Source: Stropharia rugosoannulata (lineage: Eukaryota; Basidiomycota; Agaricomycetes; Agaricales; Strophariaceae). From it: a stretch of 64,000 nt of DNA. The first letter of the stretch is position 1; the number at the start of each line of letters is the position of its first letter. This document shows positions 18,345-31,683 of this stretch, piece after piece. Below the pieces are notes generated by a model. It did not search any database and was not told the origin of the DNA. It saw only the letters and a list, made by a program, of their open reading frames with translations. The stretch covers positions 2,914,001 to 2,978,000 of the forward strand of contig JANCIK010000007.1 of NCBI GenBank assembly GCA_028532985.1, given 5' to 3'. The translations under genes were made by a program, and so were the position numbers.

Positions 18345-21300
18345 TTATGAAGAATAACATTCTGCCCAGTCAGGTCCGAGTTTGGCCTGAGTAAAGTCAA
18401 CTTGGGGTACTGTTCCATAAGGAATTGTAAGAATATTGGAGTCATCAGGCAGGCCCATAACAGGAGGAACAAACATAAGATAATCTTTAGAATTGTTGCA
18501 AAGAAGCCATCCAGTATACTGTGCAATGTCATTGGTGGGATAATTGTGAATTGGTTGTCTTATATATCTAGGACTTTGAAATTTGCTGGATTGTATGGGT
18601 GCAGAGGTTGGCAAATAATTACTGTTGGTGGAAATAGGAGACAACTTTGAGATATCCCATACTCGGATTGATTTATCATATGACCCAGAGACAATGTGAC
18701 TCCCATCAGGTGAAAATGCAACTGATGTAATGGCACTAGTGTGGCCCTGAAGTACATGCAGCTCTTCACCAGTCAGAGTATCCCATACTCGGACTGATTC
18801 ATCATCTGAGCCAGAGACAATGTGACTGCCATCAGGTGAGAATGCAACTGATGTAACAGAATCAGTGTGGCCCTGAAGCACATGCAGTTCTTCACCAGTT
18901 AGAGCATTCCATACTTGGACTGATTCATCACCTGACCTAGAGACAATGTGACTGCCACCAGGTGAAAATGCAACTGATGTAATGGCACTAGTGTGGCCCT
19001 GAAGTACATGCAGCTCTTCACCAGTCAGAGCATCCCATACTCGGATTGATTTATCATATGACCCAGAGACAATGTGACTCCCATCAGGTGAAAATGCAAC
19101 TGATGTAATGGCACTAGTGTGGCCCTGAAGTACATGCAGCTCTTCACCAGTCAGAGCATCCCATACTCGGATTGATTTATCATATGACCCAGAGACAATG
19201 TGACTGCCATCAGGTGAGTATGCAACTGATGTAACAGAATCAGTGTGGCCCTGAAGTACATGCAGCTCTTCACCAGTCAGAGCATCCCATACTCGGATTG
19301 ATTTATCATATGACCCAGAGACAATGTGACTGCCATCAGGTGAGTATGCAACTGATGTAACAGAATCAGTGTGGCCCTGAAGCACATGCAGTTCTTCACC
19401 AGTCAGAGCATTCCATACTTGGACTGATTCATCACCTGACCTAGAGACAATGTGACTGCCATCAGGTGAAAATACAACTGATGTAATGGCACTAGTGTGG
19501 CCCTGAAGTATATGCAGCTGTTCACCAGTCAGAGCATCCCATACTCGGACTGATTCATCATCTGACCTAGAGACAATGTGACTGCCATCAGGTGAGAATG
19601 CAACTGATCTAACATAATCAGTGTGGCCCTGAAGTACATGCAGCTCTTCACCAGTCAGAGCATCCCATACTCGGACTGATTCATCATCTGAGCCAGAGAC
19701 AATGTGACTGCCATCAGGTGAGAATGCAACTGATGTAATGGCACTAGTGTGGCCCTGAAGTATATGCAGCTCTTCACCAGTCAGAGCATCCCATACTCGG
19801 ACTGATTCATTATATGAGCCAGAGACAATGTGACTGCCATTAGGTGAAAATGCAACTGATGTAATGGCACTAGTGTGGCCCTGAAGTACATGCAGCTCTT
19901 CACCAGTCAGAGCATCCCATACTCGGATTGATTCATCATCTGACCCAGAGACAATGTGACTGCCATCAGGTGAGAATGCAACTGATGTAACAGAATCAAT
20001 GTGGCCCTGAAGTTCATGCAGCTGTTCACCAGTTAGAGCATCCCATACTTGGACTGATTCATCATATGACCCAGAGACAATGTGACTCCCATCAGGTGAA
20101 AATGCAACTGATGTAACAGCACCGGTGTGACCATATAAAGTCATTAGAACTTTGCTGCCAAACCTAGGATTTATAAAATGTGGAATCCTAGCAAAAATTG
20201 TTTTCCACTTCTTAATTGGTTCCAATTTTCCTGGCCAGGTTGCTAGTGCAGATATATATAAATGTGGAGTTGATGCAATAGCATTGCTTCCAGAAAAGTA
20301 GAGTGCAAAATTGCCAATTTCCAGTAGATAACTCCTAAGCATATTCTTTATACATTTATAAATTAAAATATTTTGAAATAAAAAAGTTTTACTTACTTGA
20401 GACTTGTCCAACAAGTTGTATAACTGCCTAAGTATCATAGAGCATTTTCCTACACTCTGTAGCAGATTCATTGTCTCAATCCAAAACAATACAGGAAGAT
20501 CAAGAAATTGTTGTAATTCCTGACATAGATTATGGGAAACAGTACTGCTTGTAGCCATGACATGATGACCCCAATGATAGCAGCAATAGCTTAATATAGG
20601 GGAGATTTGCTGCTTGATTTGAACTGGAAGCATATAATTGGATTTATCAAGTATGAATGATGATTCAATATTGGCCATATTAAATTTCAATTGCTTCAAT
20701 ATTTTGAAACAAGATGCAGCAAGGCCATTATGGTAAAAAGCAGCCTCACAGGCAAAATTTCCAGATCTTTTAGAATCAAAGATAAAATCTGGAAAAGATT
20801 TATGATAGAAAAAAACTTTGTTATCCTTTGTATAAAGCACTGAATGAAGACTTTTAAAAATATTTTCTGTGATAGAAATGCCAAGTGAAGTGTATGTACT
20901 ATTGCTTTTAGAAACTAATTCTGTGGCAACAGAAATAGATATAGGCTCTGCACTGCATAGAAATATATGAAGTATAGGCAAATAGAATCTACTTTTGCAG
21001 TTTTTGGATGCATCTGACAAAAGTTGATAATATAAAGTATCCAGTAATGGTTTATCAGAATAATCTTGGGTTGTAGCATCAGACTTGAAAAGTGTGTCCA
21101 AATGTTCCTTGTATTCTTCAGCTGCATACCCTTCCACATACTTGACAAGAGTAGCAGCATAGATGAATAGCCCTTGGGACTGGTTTGTAAGGATGTGAAT
21201 TTCCTTGTCACTTAAAGAAGGTGAAAGACTAGCATACAGGTATGTATGCACATCTTGACTAGCCTCTTCTTCAGAAACATCCTGAAGCCTGTAGTAGTCT

Positions 21301-24300
21301 TTGTGGATAAGAGAATATACATGCTTTACAAGTTTATCATCTGACCGACTAGTGATGAAGAACTTGAGACCACTAGTGTGATTCTGAGTATCATTATTGA
21401 TAATATTAACAAGAACACGTAGAAATTCAGAGCCACCAGTGCCTTCAACCTCATCAAGTGCATCAATAACAATGAGATAGTACTTTGGAAGGGATTTATC
21501 CATTAGCCGGGCAGCCTGACAGTCATGCCATGGTCCAAATAGAAGAAGATCAAGTTGGGTGTGAAGTGCATATGTAGTAACAGACTTTCCACCTGTAGAG
21601 TGCTCCAAAGCATCCAAGAATGGTGGACATTTTAAAGCAAGTTGATAAACAATTGTCCGGATAATAAACTTAGACAAGCGGGTTTCATCAAAGTGCCGTG
21701 AACAAAAGAAATCTCCTCCCAATATGATATTATCCCCAGATACACTGTCAAATGCAAAACGGCGGGCAATTGTAAAAGCAATGGTGCTTTTCCCAGATCC
21801 GGCATGACCAAATAGCCAATAAACACTTGGACAAGTTGATGAAGTGTCCTTGGCCCAGGATATAATAGCACCAAGAATATTTTCACGGGTTCCTGGTGTA
21901 CACATCTGACGATAAAGTAACTGTGCATCTTGACCTTCTAAGAGATAGGCATGATGAGCAATTTGAGAAGGGTTAAGGCGGTCAAGCCATAAGTCCTAAA
22001 TATTACTTTGAGATTTACTGAAAATAAGAGACAAAATATGATTTATACCTTTACAGCTTGATTAATGTCATGCACCATTGTGAAGACTCTCATATCCAGT
22101 GCAATCTATGTATACTACTTGAGTATAAAGCTCAATATAAACGAGAAGTATATACCTCAAACCGGATTCTTGCCTCATTGATGCGCACAAATGTATCTGC
22201 TATCTCACTTTGTTCATGCTCATGATCCAGAAATTTCTTGAACTTGGATTCGTTCTTTAAAGCCTCTAGGCCATGTAACTCCTTCTCAAGAACACTATAC
22301 ATATATGAGTATGCATCTATAACAAGTAGCACGGAGGAGCACTTACAGTTTAAAGTAATTAAGCCAATGCATATCCTCCTTTCTCCTGTACTCTGGTTTC
22401 CAGTTATCCAATGCCGTGACCAATGTCTCCAATTGCTCTCCAGTAGAAACTATCTGATGTGCAATGGTATCATTATTCTGATGTACCGTCTAAATCCTGG
22501 TTAGTAAAAACCTAATTACTAAGCATATTCACTGACCTTTGCTACGTTGACAATGGCCTTGACCAGTCCTAGAGCAACCTTGGCAGGATTGGAATCCACA
22601 ATGTCCGCTGCTTTAGTGACCAGAGTAGTAAGGGCCCTGCCCGTGAGTTTGAGATTATCCTTGATGTTAGAGCGTGTAGCAGAAGCGGAAGGGCCCGAGT
22701 ACTGAGTCAAGTCATTCGAGCCACCAACATGCTCTTTAATGACGAAGGTAAGTGGACTATGATAAGATGTTTTAAATCTAGTCTCACCTTGGGTAGCAGA
22801 TGTCCTTTCGGTCATAGTGTGCGGTGCCGGATGAATGACTTGGCCTGAGCATGGCAATGAGAAGAGCATCTAACGAGGAATGGAGTATAAGCTCACCTTG
22901 CGTGCCTAACGGGGAATATAATCCCTGTGGTCCGGCCAACCCTACGCGTCCGGGGTTATCTACATGTGTTGATGAGTTTGTGGATCTACGACAGTGCGCT
23001 AATATATAAGATCAAGGCATACCTTCCTGGACAGTGACTGGAGGATGAATAACATGATTGGTACCGGGAATATTGGCGAAGAGAGTTTATGTTTACTTAC
23101 CGGCAGGTGTCTCCATAGAACCATTATCATCAGACGGGATCATTGGCAGGTCTTTGTCCCTCAGAATGGGGGCCATAGTCACAACGGCAGCGTGCGAGCC
23201 ATCAGCGCGTCCTTAGGGTCAACTGTAAGTATACACCAATGTACATTAGAGTTCCGGTGCTCTTACCGTGAGACTGAATAGCCTCAGCGCTCTGGGGGAC
23301 AGGCTGCAAACCCGGCTGAATGTCCTGGCCTGCTTAAATAACAAAGAAGAGGTGAGCTAGGGATATGCTTGAGTACATGAGTATACTTACCGCGGACGGA
23401 CGGGAGCTGAGTGGTGGCCTGTGGTTCTGGCTGCTTGAAGCCTTGTCCTTATAAAACAATGAGAAGAATGACCGCGCGGAGACATATGTAGACTCACCCT
23501 CAGTGCCTGTAGCGGGTACCAAAGTCCGTGGTGCATCCAATTCCCTGTGTCCGCGGGCATCTAAGTATTTCAAAGGTGAGTGAACTGTCAATGAACATTA
23601 GATTTTTGATGGGCCCTCACCTTGAGACTGAATGGCCGCAGCACTCTGAGTGACGGTCTGCAAACCCGGCTGATTGTCCTGGCCTGCCCACAATAAAGAG
23701 AAGAGGTGAGCCTGAAATATATTTGACTATAATTTGATTACTTACCACCGGATTGTCCAACGGACGAAACCTGAACGGTGGCAGCCTGTGGTCCTGGCTG
23801 CTTGCCTTGATCTGACAACGGCGATGGGAAGCACGTTTGAGCGGATGTATGTGTGAACTCACCGCCTGCGGCTGGAGTGGAGGGCGATGCCTGGAATGCG
23901 TCCAATCTTGCGCGTCCGTGGTTATCTAAATATTTTAATGAGCTTTCGAAATATCGAGGAATCCGGGAAACCATTAGGCGTACCCTCCTGGTTAGTAGCT
24001 AATAGAAAAATAAGAAAATTGTCAAGATCGGCTAGCTGAAGAAGAGAATGCAGTTATTTACCAGAAAGTATTCCGATTGTATTATCCTGGGTGGGAGTCA
24101 CTGGAAGAGACACAGTCGACTGGTTGATGGGCGCAGCATCCGCGGCCCCGCCTCCCTGCCCACCCGTCAAAGGTAATCCCGTGGCGACTTCGCCGGATCT
24201 CGCAGCGTCAGGATCGACAGGAAGAGACGCAGTCGACTTGTTAAGCACCGCGCGCTTGCGAAATCGGGATAAAAACCCTTTCCCAGAGGACTCCCTTGCA

Positions 24301-24425
24301 GTGCTCTGTCCAGGCTCAACCAAGTCAGCGCGCTGGGAGCTCTTGCCCGGCTTGTTGACCAGTTTCTTGAAAAAGTTCAATTTCTTGGATTCATTGTTGT
24401 TCTGTGTGTTGTTGTCGTTCTCCAT
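18345..24425 (-). CDS. NLR-like STAND protein: N-terminal exon array, NACHT, 12 WD40 repeats
   Basis: Seventeen exons on the minus strand give 5,187 nt in frame (1,728 residues): 24425-24062, 23998-23984, 23925-23863, 23811-23746, 23683-23621, 23560-23498, 23447-23391, 23329-23267, 23211-23101, 23037-23023, 22959-22897, 22844-22788, 22733-22537, 22489-22347, 22294-22156, 22105-22049, 21995-18345. Residues 1-121 are Asn-rich, then basic (KKLNFFKKLVNK). Residues about 122-333 are Pro/Gln/Ser-rich and built from repeated small exons. About 334-512 are helical (KLTGRALTTLVTKAADIV; KFKKFLDHEHEQSEIADTF), as in other basidiomycete STAND proteins. The NACHT domain has Walker A GHAGSGKST (about 579-587) and Walker B LIVIDALDE (about 685). 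About 1131-1630 are WD40 repeats. Such proteins act as ligand-triggered switches in fungal non-self recognition. No HET, HeLo or other death effector is recognisable. Confidence 0.87.
18640..20140 (-). repeat. Twelve near-identical 126-bp WD40 repeats
   Basis: The 42-residue unit (LQGHT, then TSVAFSPDGSHIVSGS, then ESVRVWDALTGEELH) occurs 12 times without interruption. Most positions are fixed. Variation is confined to a few sites: the triplet after GHT (SAI, DSV, DYV, GAV), the residue before S in SGS/SRS, the next two or three residues (Y/D/G, D/N, E/K), V/I, and Q/R before VWD. That is the pattern of WD40 arrays that undergo concerted evolution and repeat shuffling. DNA identity between units is high enough for unequal exchange. 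Confidence 0.9.
22788..23998 (-). repeat. Array of duplicated phase-1 mini-exons in the NLR gene
   Basis: Four exon types recur. Type E is 15 nt (23998-23984 and 23037-23023; ATNQE and VTVQE). Type A is 63 nt (23925-23863, 23560-23498, 22959-22897). Type B is 66 or 57 nt (23811-23746, 23447-23391). Type C is 63, 63 and 57 nt (23683-23621, 23329-23267, 22844-22788; GQDNQPGLQ, GQDIQPGLQ, GQVIHPAPH). The order is E-A-B-C-A-B-C-D-E-A-C, where D is a unique 111-nt exon. Every exon is phase 1 at both ends, so any can be skipped or duplicated without shifting the frame. Confidence 0.8.
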
Positions 24426-27400
24426 GATGATGATGGTAAAAGACACTGTTTGAATACGGTAATCTGTCCTATCTGAGGTGTGCGCACAGTCGCTCCCACC
24501 CAGGCTCCAGCCCACGTTTGGCACAACTCATGACCATGGAGCTGTGCAACTTGCCGTGGTGCCGTACCTATTTTTCTCTTTGCCCTCGTCCCTCAACATG
24601 ATGAACGGAGTGCCAGATTCAGAGCAAAGTACGAATATTATTGCTGCTGGAGGCCAATGGCAGCTATGGATGTCCAAAACTCAGACATACATTTCCTATA
24701 ACACGGCGCTGAACTTCGTCGTAACAAATGATTTAAGGCCTTCCATTTGCCTTCTATCTGATAAGAGTGCCGAGCGCTGTGCGCGCTGTCCGGCACACTC
24801 CGAACCAACTCCGAACCGTTCGCTCTTTGAACTTGACCTCCAACACTGCCATGTCGCGCTCAGCCTCATCCCCGCAGAACCAGCCTCGGGAACACTGGGA
24901 CCAAACAGAAACGATATATTTAACCTGAATGGGGTCCTTCAAATCTGAACTCTGGATGCTCCTGTACAACCACGGAGCTTTTTACAACCTGTAAGAGTCC
25001 TGAAGTAAATTTCGCCTCTATCAAGTTGTAGACGCGATTTACTGAACTATAAGTGATCAAGGACTAGCTAGCATGTACCAGGGGACGCCATTTTTACCGG
25101 TTGGCAAAGTTAATGAACGTTACAGCACTAAAAACATTCCGTTCAGGTGCGTTCCGTTTTGACCGCAGCGCAGCATACATCTGATTTTATTTTATCAAGT
25201 CCTTGTCCACTCAGGCATATATACACCTACATAGCCCTAATCGACTGCTGGTAACGCTCTGGTCCTGAAACTCGTCTACTCCCTCTGTCTTCCCGCCCTG
25301 CCTCGTATCAGCTCTCGAACTACGTCCGATTTCACCATAGCTGCCAAGCTCCTGGACTATGTACACATTGCTCGTGTCCAATATCTGTGGATACCACGTC
25401 AACGAGGCATCTCTCGCGATGTACCTGTCCTCAGATATCTAATGACGCGTCCTGCCCCGTATAGCGCACCGGAGAGGCAGTCTTAACTTGTCTGCACGCT
25501 CATGAATAATTCGACACCCCCCTGCACTCCCCTGAACGCTTTTTAACCGACACTACCCAATCACGTCAATTCCAACCATCTAGTCGCCCAGTGAAGTGCT
25601 CACCCACCCGCGCTCAAGCACAGAAATGAAGCTTGTTTCCGTCTCTCTTTTATTGGTTCGGACGCTTCACCTCACTCGTTGATAACCGATCTTCTCGTGT
25701 TCGCGCCGCGCTTCAAGGCGAGGTAGCTGAACCGTCCCCGTGGAAGGACACAGAAGAGCACTCGCACGTGTATGCCGCCTCAGTGACATTTTCTGAGAGA
25801 CGAAACACCCCACTAAACATTGCGGCATCCTTCCGGTTGCTCGGCTCCAGTGCTGCAATGGCCATCTCTCACCTTCGCGTTACTTTAGTTTACAGAAACC
25901 GTCTGGATGGCATATTTGCCATTATATACTTGGATCCGCCTTCGACATGCATCCCACCACACCTGCGATTGCCCGTCGCGTTACGCTCGCCAGGCATACG
26001 AGTTTGGGCTCCTTTCTATAGCATGATTCATCATTGATCGTGCCCAGCGTTGGTTGGGACTCACCGGTGGTCGTCTCTACGGTTGGCCCGCTACTCAAAC
26101 AGCTGCGTTTGCGTCTTTTCGGATTCTATGATCACGGACCGCCTTTTTTAGTGCAAGAGCAGGAAGACAATCATCTTGCTAGGACCCTGAAAGTCTGGGG
26201 CTCCTCTCGGCTCTATACAGGCTTACTTGCTCTCTATGCTCACCTGTCGTCCCGTACGGCTTCGACGGTGACATTCATTCACTTGTCTTAGCTATCGCTC
26301 TTGCTTAGTTCCACTCCGAGACACCCGTCTGCGTATCTTTCGTCCTCGTATTTGGACACCTCAGTAATATTTGCCACAGTCGTCTGCACCTCCTCTGTAG
26401 CGCAACACGGCTCCTATCCAGTGCAGGACTGCCTCCTGGCCTAGAGCGTACCCATCCGTATGAGGTACACATTACTCCAGTACAAACACTCTCCGGCTTT
26501 ATGAAAGGGACGGAATGGTATACGCGAGCGGAGACCGCATGGACGATGGATGTTTCTAAGGTGCGGCTGCGGGTGGTGTCGGTGAAGGCGGGTTCGGCCC
26601 CAGTACGTCGGTGAGCGATGCTTCAGTTTACTCATCTCCAGCCGGCGATTTGACTAGGCTGTGTCGATAGACTCTACAAGACATTGCCTGCGACTACTAG
26701 CACTACGCTTGCAGGTCAATCGGTCACATACCGCGCGTACTGCACTTTTATCTGGGCTCTGATACATTGGCTTCTGACTCTATGTCACTCTTTACGCCTG
26801 CGCATCTGTGTGTGAGGGCGTGGAGGTATTATGGTGGCTTATATACAACGAAGGTCTCGAATACAACTGGCTGTCGACAGCTACTACAATAATTATCAAC
26901 ATTTCCCCGGACCTTCAATATATTTCTGCTGCCTCGTGGACGTACTTCTACGCCTTTTGCGCCTATTGTTTGCGTTGAATGGACGATTTTGGGCGACTGA
27001 GGACTATTGAAGTCAGTCGAGCGCCAATTAGGCGGGATTTACAATACGAGTGGATGGATGCTCATCCCAGTCTCCGTTTTATGGTTAACTAGATAGTTCA
27101 TAGTGAGTTCTTTGTACGCTATGTTATTTTCATTATTGGCTTACTGTGATGGCGCTCCAGTGTCAGCGATAAGCTTGCTAGCACCTCAGCCTGTAATGTT
27201 TCCTTGACCTTCGTGAATATGCTCTTCCGGCGGACGTAAATCACGATTTCTTCATCTTGCGTTGATGTACTGCTCGCCCCGAGCATATGGTGAAGTTTTT
27301 ATCCCTCGAGACAAAGGCGGAGGTTACGTGTATCATGACAGCTCGGGCTTCAAGCATATTGCAAGGACCGATCGCATTTGGCTCGCAGCATGCCGTTGTT

Positions 27401-30400
27401 GCTGGAAAATGCATTCGAAGTATCATCGACGTCTTTGGATGGCTGTTGAGCGGATGACCGAGAGTTCAATACTCTGCTGTACGCGTCGGCAGGCTCCGAA
27501 TCGTTCTTTCTTTGCTATTTTTTCCGACATGAAGTCGCGCCAGGTTTTGCGCTGCCTCAACTGAAATGGCCATCACTTCCACATCACCACCAATCTTTAC
27601 TCTGTCTCATATCGCATATCTTTCGGGGAAAATCAATGTCCCGCACCACATATGTTGTTCGAGCTATTGCGTCGTATTGGCCAATTAGTGGACGTTTCAA
27701 CCTTTGGCTGTTATCAAATGGCCTACTTCGATCCAGGCAGGTTACAGACATTCGCCCCGCGTTTGTGCACTAAATTGAATCCGAACAAGTGTAGCAGGAG
27801 TCGCGTTTGGATATCGCGACGCTACTGAAGCGAGCATGGGGTGATCTTTTGGCGTAAGCGACTACGGGCATGCATAGGTACGCTTGTGTTTGATTACGGT
27901 GTATTATACGTCTAATGTACTCAGGTCGTTGTTACCTTCGGCATGGCTCAGCGCTCCGTGACCCAGGTACTCCTTGCATGTCGATCCTGCTGCACTTCTC
28001 CAAGGTCCACTCCCTTTATCCTTCCGCGCTACCCCGGATTCCACTTGATGGCCAGCGACGGATCTGCTCTCCGATCTGCTCTCCGATCTCCTGGACATCT
28101 TGGACGACACATTGCTCATCCCCCTTCTACCAAGGTCAAATGGATCTGAATGTCGTCAACGATCCTCTCTCGCATATCCGACAACGACATGTCCCGCACC
28201 ATGCTTGAGCATCCGGACGGCAGCTACATAGCTCATGGGCGCTTTATTGCGTTGGTACTCCGCCGACACTCGGTTTCCACACTACCCAGCCGCACCGAGT
28301 GCTCTTACTCATCCGCGCCTGAACTACAGTAATGGAGGCACTCATTCCTTCTCCTCCTTCCCCGCCTTCCACCCGCCACCGTCACGTTCTATTGCGTGTC
28401 TTCTCACCTCATCGACAATCTTACAGCACAGTTACTCAAGACTCGGCGAACACTCGAACATCTTTGCGTCCCACTCCACCCCTTCTGGTCACTCGGTTCT
28501 GGTACAACAACCAATTTCAGACTTCGTACATGCATTTCAAATATTCATTTGTACGCATTATTATATGAATTTTCCAGGACCGAACGTGCAGAAGCACACT
28601 CCGATACGGTCTTCACGATCATGTTGCGCCAGGTCTTGCTCAGCCTCCGACTCATCCGCAGAAGTAACGTCAGGGAAACTGGGACAATATATGCATTGTG
28701 AATAGGCCCCTACAGCCTTCCGGCGTTCTGTACGACGGATTCCCGTGGGCCTCCAGCTTTTCCATGGCTAACAGTTGACCCCCCTTCCCTTCGAGCTTTG
28801 TCCGTCATCATTAGGTGAGTTTCACTGTTTAGATTGTAATATAGATGTATATTCAGAGCCACGTTGTTCTACACTCTTAGAACTCGTCATGTCTGTTGCT
28901 GTCTATGTTCAGCTTTTATCGGCCTCGCCCCTCGGTATTGAAAGGCATCGCCTGGCACGTAGTAGCTAATTTCTGGTCATAGGACACTGATGGACACCCA
29001 TACTAGGTGTGTTACCATTTGCCTACAGCGTCGCATAGATCTAATTTATTCAGGCTGTATCTATCTCTGCGTCTTATACTGTTGTGACGTCCGTCGCGTA
29101 TTCTTTATATATGCTATGACTCTTCCTGCCCCATCTTGTACCAATGTTCGACGTTCAACGTTCAAGCGCTCAACACAGATCCTACGGATTCAAGACGAAA
29201 TACGGTGAATAACAGTAACTTCCAGCACTTCGGATCAGATGTATGTCAATCAATAGGTCCATATCTTCTGTGGGCGAGTTGACTGATGTATACATTGATG
29301 ATAGTACATACCAGATCTACTGCCATTATCGTTGCTGCACATCCGAACTATCCCGCTGTGGTTTCTGTCATGGGCAAGGGGCGTTAATCGGCCATCTCCC
29401 ACTGAAGCCAAGAACTATGCCGTTGTGGGGTAAGGCTGCGCATAGATGTATCAGATCTGTCGCTTGCCGTTACATTTTTGTGTATGAGCGCGAGCGCCCT
29501 GATAATCTTTCAGTTTTTGATCTGCTTGGGAGTGTGAATACATGTGAGTTTCGTCAAAAGGTTCTCGCTCCGTATGCTCTATCTTAACGAGAAGACGAAT
29601 AGCAGGGCGATAAAATCATCCACATCATGGAATCCAGAATGTTAAGGCGCTGGTCGCTAGCTGTCGGCGCTCGTCTACGTTTAAGCAGCTTGGGAATTAC
29701 ACCCTTCGCAAAGTACACACCTTCTCCAGAATTCGGATTTGGGCCGACGGAGATAGCACATCGCGCCGAATACCTCCATCCAACCGAAGGCGACTTTGCG
29801 AGTCTAAGTATAGGAACGCCTCGCACTTCGGGAAACAAATAGCCTTGAGGCAATTAACATGAGAGAAACTGCCCCCTTCTCAGCGCTTCTCAGTCGCTGA
29901 CTTGTCCGGTATCAAAATGAAATATCTGACTGTTCCACTGATTATCGACCACACTGATTACGTCCCTGCCAGCTATGGTGTTCAAATTTCTAAAGGTGAA
30001 AGTGAGCTTCGCCATTCATTGGTATACATTCAGTTCGAGCGCTGATATCGCACGCTGTTCAAGGGACTGATATGATGTGGCTGAAGCCTGGGTGATACGT
30101 ACGGCATAACACCACAGGTATCCACTGTCGGCCTCACGGATCTAGAGTCATATCGCGCACAATGAAAAAATGCGCCCAGCCGTTAACCGTCCGGCTACCT
30201 ACGAGGGCGCGCCGCGCCTGCATTAATTTGAGCTCACTGACAAACATACAAATATTAAGCTGCCTCGAGGACTCGAAGGGATAACAGCCATGCAAGTCGA
30301 TGAACTGATTGAGAATGAATGTGCTGTGGAGATCTGGTATGTATCATGATCACATCTTAACTTGACTTGGACAAAGAAAAGATCATCGACCTCCGCTACA

Positions 30401-31096
30401 TACATATTCTCCCTGGAGTCTCCCTGCAACCACAGCCTTGAGACATGTTCCAGCTTGGCGCTCGCGTATCACTCACCAAATGTTCTATATTTATCGAATA
30501 TCAAGATGCCCGCATTTCAAAGTTCGCAGATAAAGTGCAAGGAAAACTAGCAACCGTTGGGAATCCGTGAGTCGTCAGATTGCACTGTAGCCAGAGCGTG
30601 TCGAGTTACAGATCGTGGTTGCATAGGAGCTGGGATGGCAAGCGGGGCCTGACATGTTGTGTAGGCAGACTGAATACAGCGCGCGTCCAGAGCATAAATG
30701 ATTTTGATGCACCCAAGTGATGCTAAGACCTCATGGGCGTAATGAAACAGATGATCATTTGCGTTTACCCATACTCGGTGCGTCTTTCGCCGTAATGTGA
30801 GTGGACGGCACGTCAAATTCAGCGGGAAGCGAGGACAGGCGCCCTCCAGGCTCCGCACAGAATATGTCTTGTTGCTTACATAGCCATCGTGGCTACCGCA
30901 CAATTCTGTCCAATTATGTACAGCTTTGACACCTGCGCCAGGGCGGAATGGACTGGCGGTGCAGCTGTTTTCCGGTATATAGTCTGGCCCTTGACCTCCC
31001 TCTCGTCTCTTTAAACGCGCTCTCAGTCGCTTCTCCCCACCCCACCCACCCCCTCCCTCCCTCACCCGCAGTCCGGTCGTTTCCTCTGACACCAAA
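24426..31096. other. 6.7-kb region with no supported gene
   Basis: Frames here are short and broken, and none gives a domain I can name. A few stretches read like eroded coding exons. On the plus strand 26034-26291 and 28332-28700 have leucine-rich segments that could be remains of F-box/LRR genes. Near 30240-30550 the pieces KLPRGLEGITAMQVDELIEN and DKEKIIDLRYIHILPGVSLQ look like true exons, but no complete gene can be built. The tandem word GATCTGCTCTCC occurs near 28062-28090. A TATA-like TATATAG near 30977 may belong to the PLAC8 gene downstream. Confidence 0.45.
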
Positions 31097-31683
31097 ATGG
31101 CCTACACGCAACAACCCATGGCAACCCCCGGGATGTCCGTCGGAGGCGGCAACCGCAACGCCAAAAACCTCCCCGTCGAGGCTGATGGACGCGAATGGAG
31201 CAATGGGCTCTTCGGCTGCGGCGGCGACTGCGCGACGTGTAAGTGACCCGTGCCCATCTGTACGTCCCCCAGAACGCGTGCTAAGGGATGAATATCCACA
31301 GTCCTTATCTCGTGCTTCGTGCCGTGCGTGACGTTCGGCCAGATCAAGAAGCGCTACGAGCACCTGAACACCAAGGGATACCCAGACCCCGAGCACGGTG
31401 GGTTCTGCTCTGGGGACTGTGCGGTGCACGGCTGCCTCACCATCTGTGGATGCGGCTGGGTCATGCAGGTACGTGTCTTGCGGCCGTCATCGACGCGTAG
31501 AAACCGTTTGCTCATTACCATAAACAGATGGGCACGCGCAGCGGGATCCGTGGACGCTACAACATCAAAGGCGGAACGTGCGGGGACTGCCTCACTGCAT
31601 TGTGCTGCACGCCATGCGAGCTTGCACAGGAGGCGCAGGAGTTGACCCTCGAGGAGGAAAGTTTCCAAGGCAAACAGGGTTGA
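31097..31683 (+). CDS. PLAC8 / DUF614 family Cys-rich membrane protein, 3 exons
   Basis: Exons 31097-31238, 31302-31468 and 31528-31683 (465 nt, 154 residues). After a short polar N terminus, the domain starts with WSNGLFGCGGDCATC and SCFVPCVTFGQ, and continues through GFCSGDCAVHGCLTICGCGW, RYNIKGGTCGDC and CCTPCELAQEAQEL. These Cys clusters, the FGQ segment and the C-terminal CCxPCxLxQExxEL are the PLAC8 signature. In plants the family includes FCR/CNR proteins linked to cadmium resistance and cell-size control. Fungal roles are less clear, and metal handling at the plasma membrane is a guess from family. The length is normal and the gene looks intact. Confidence 0.92.
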
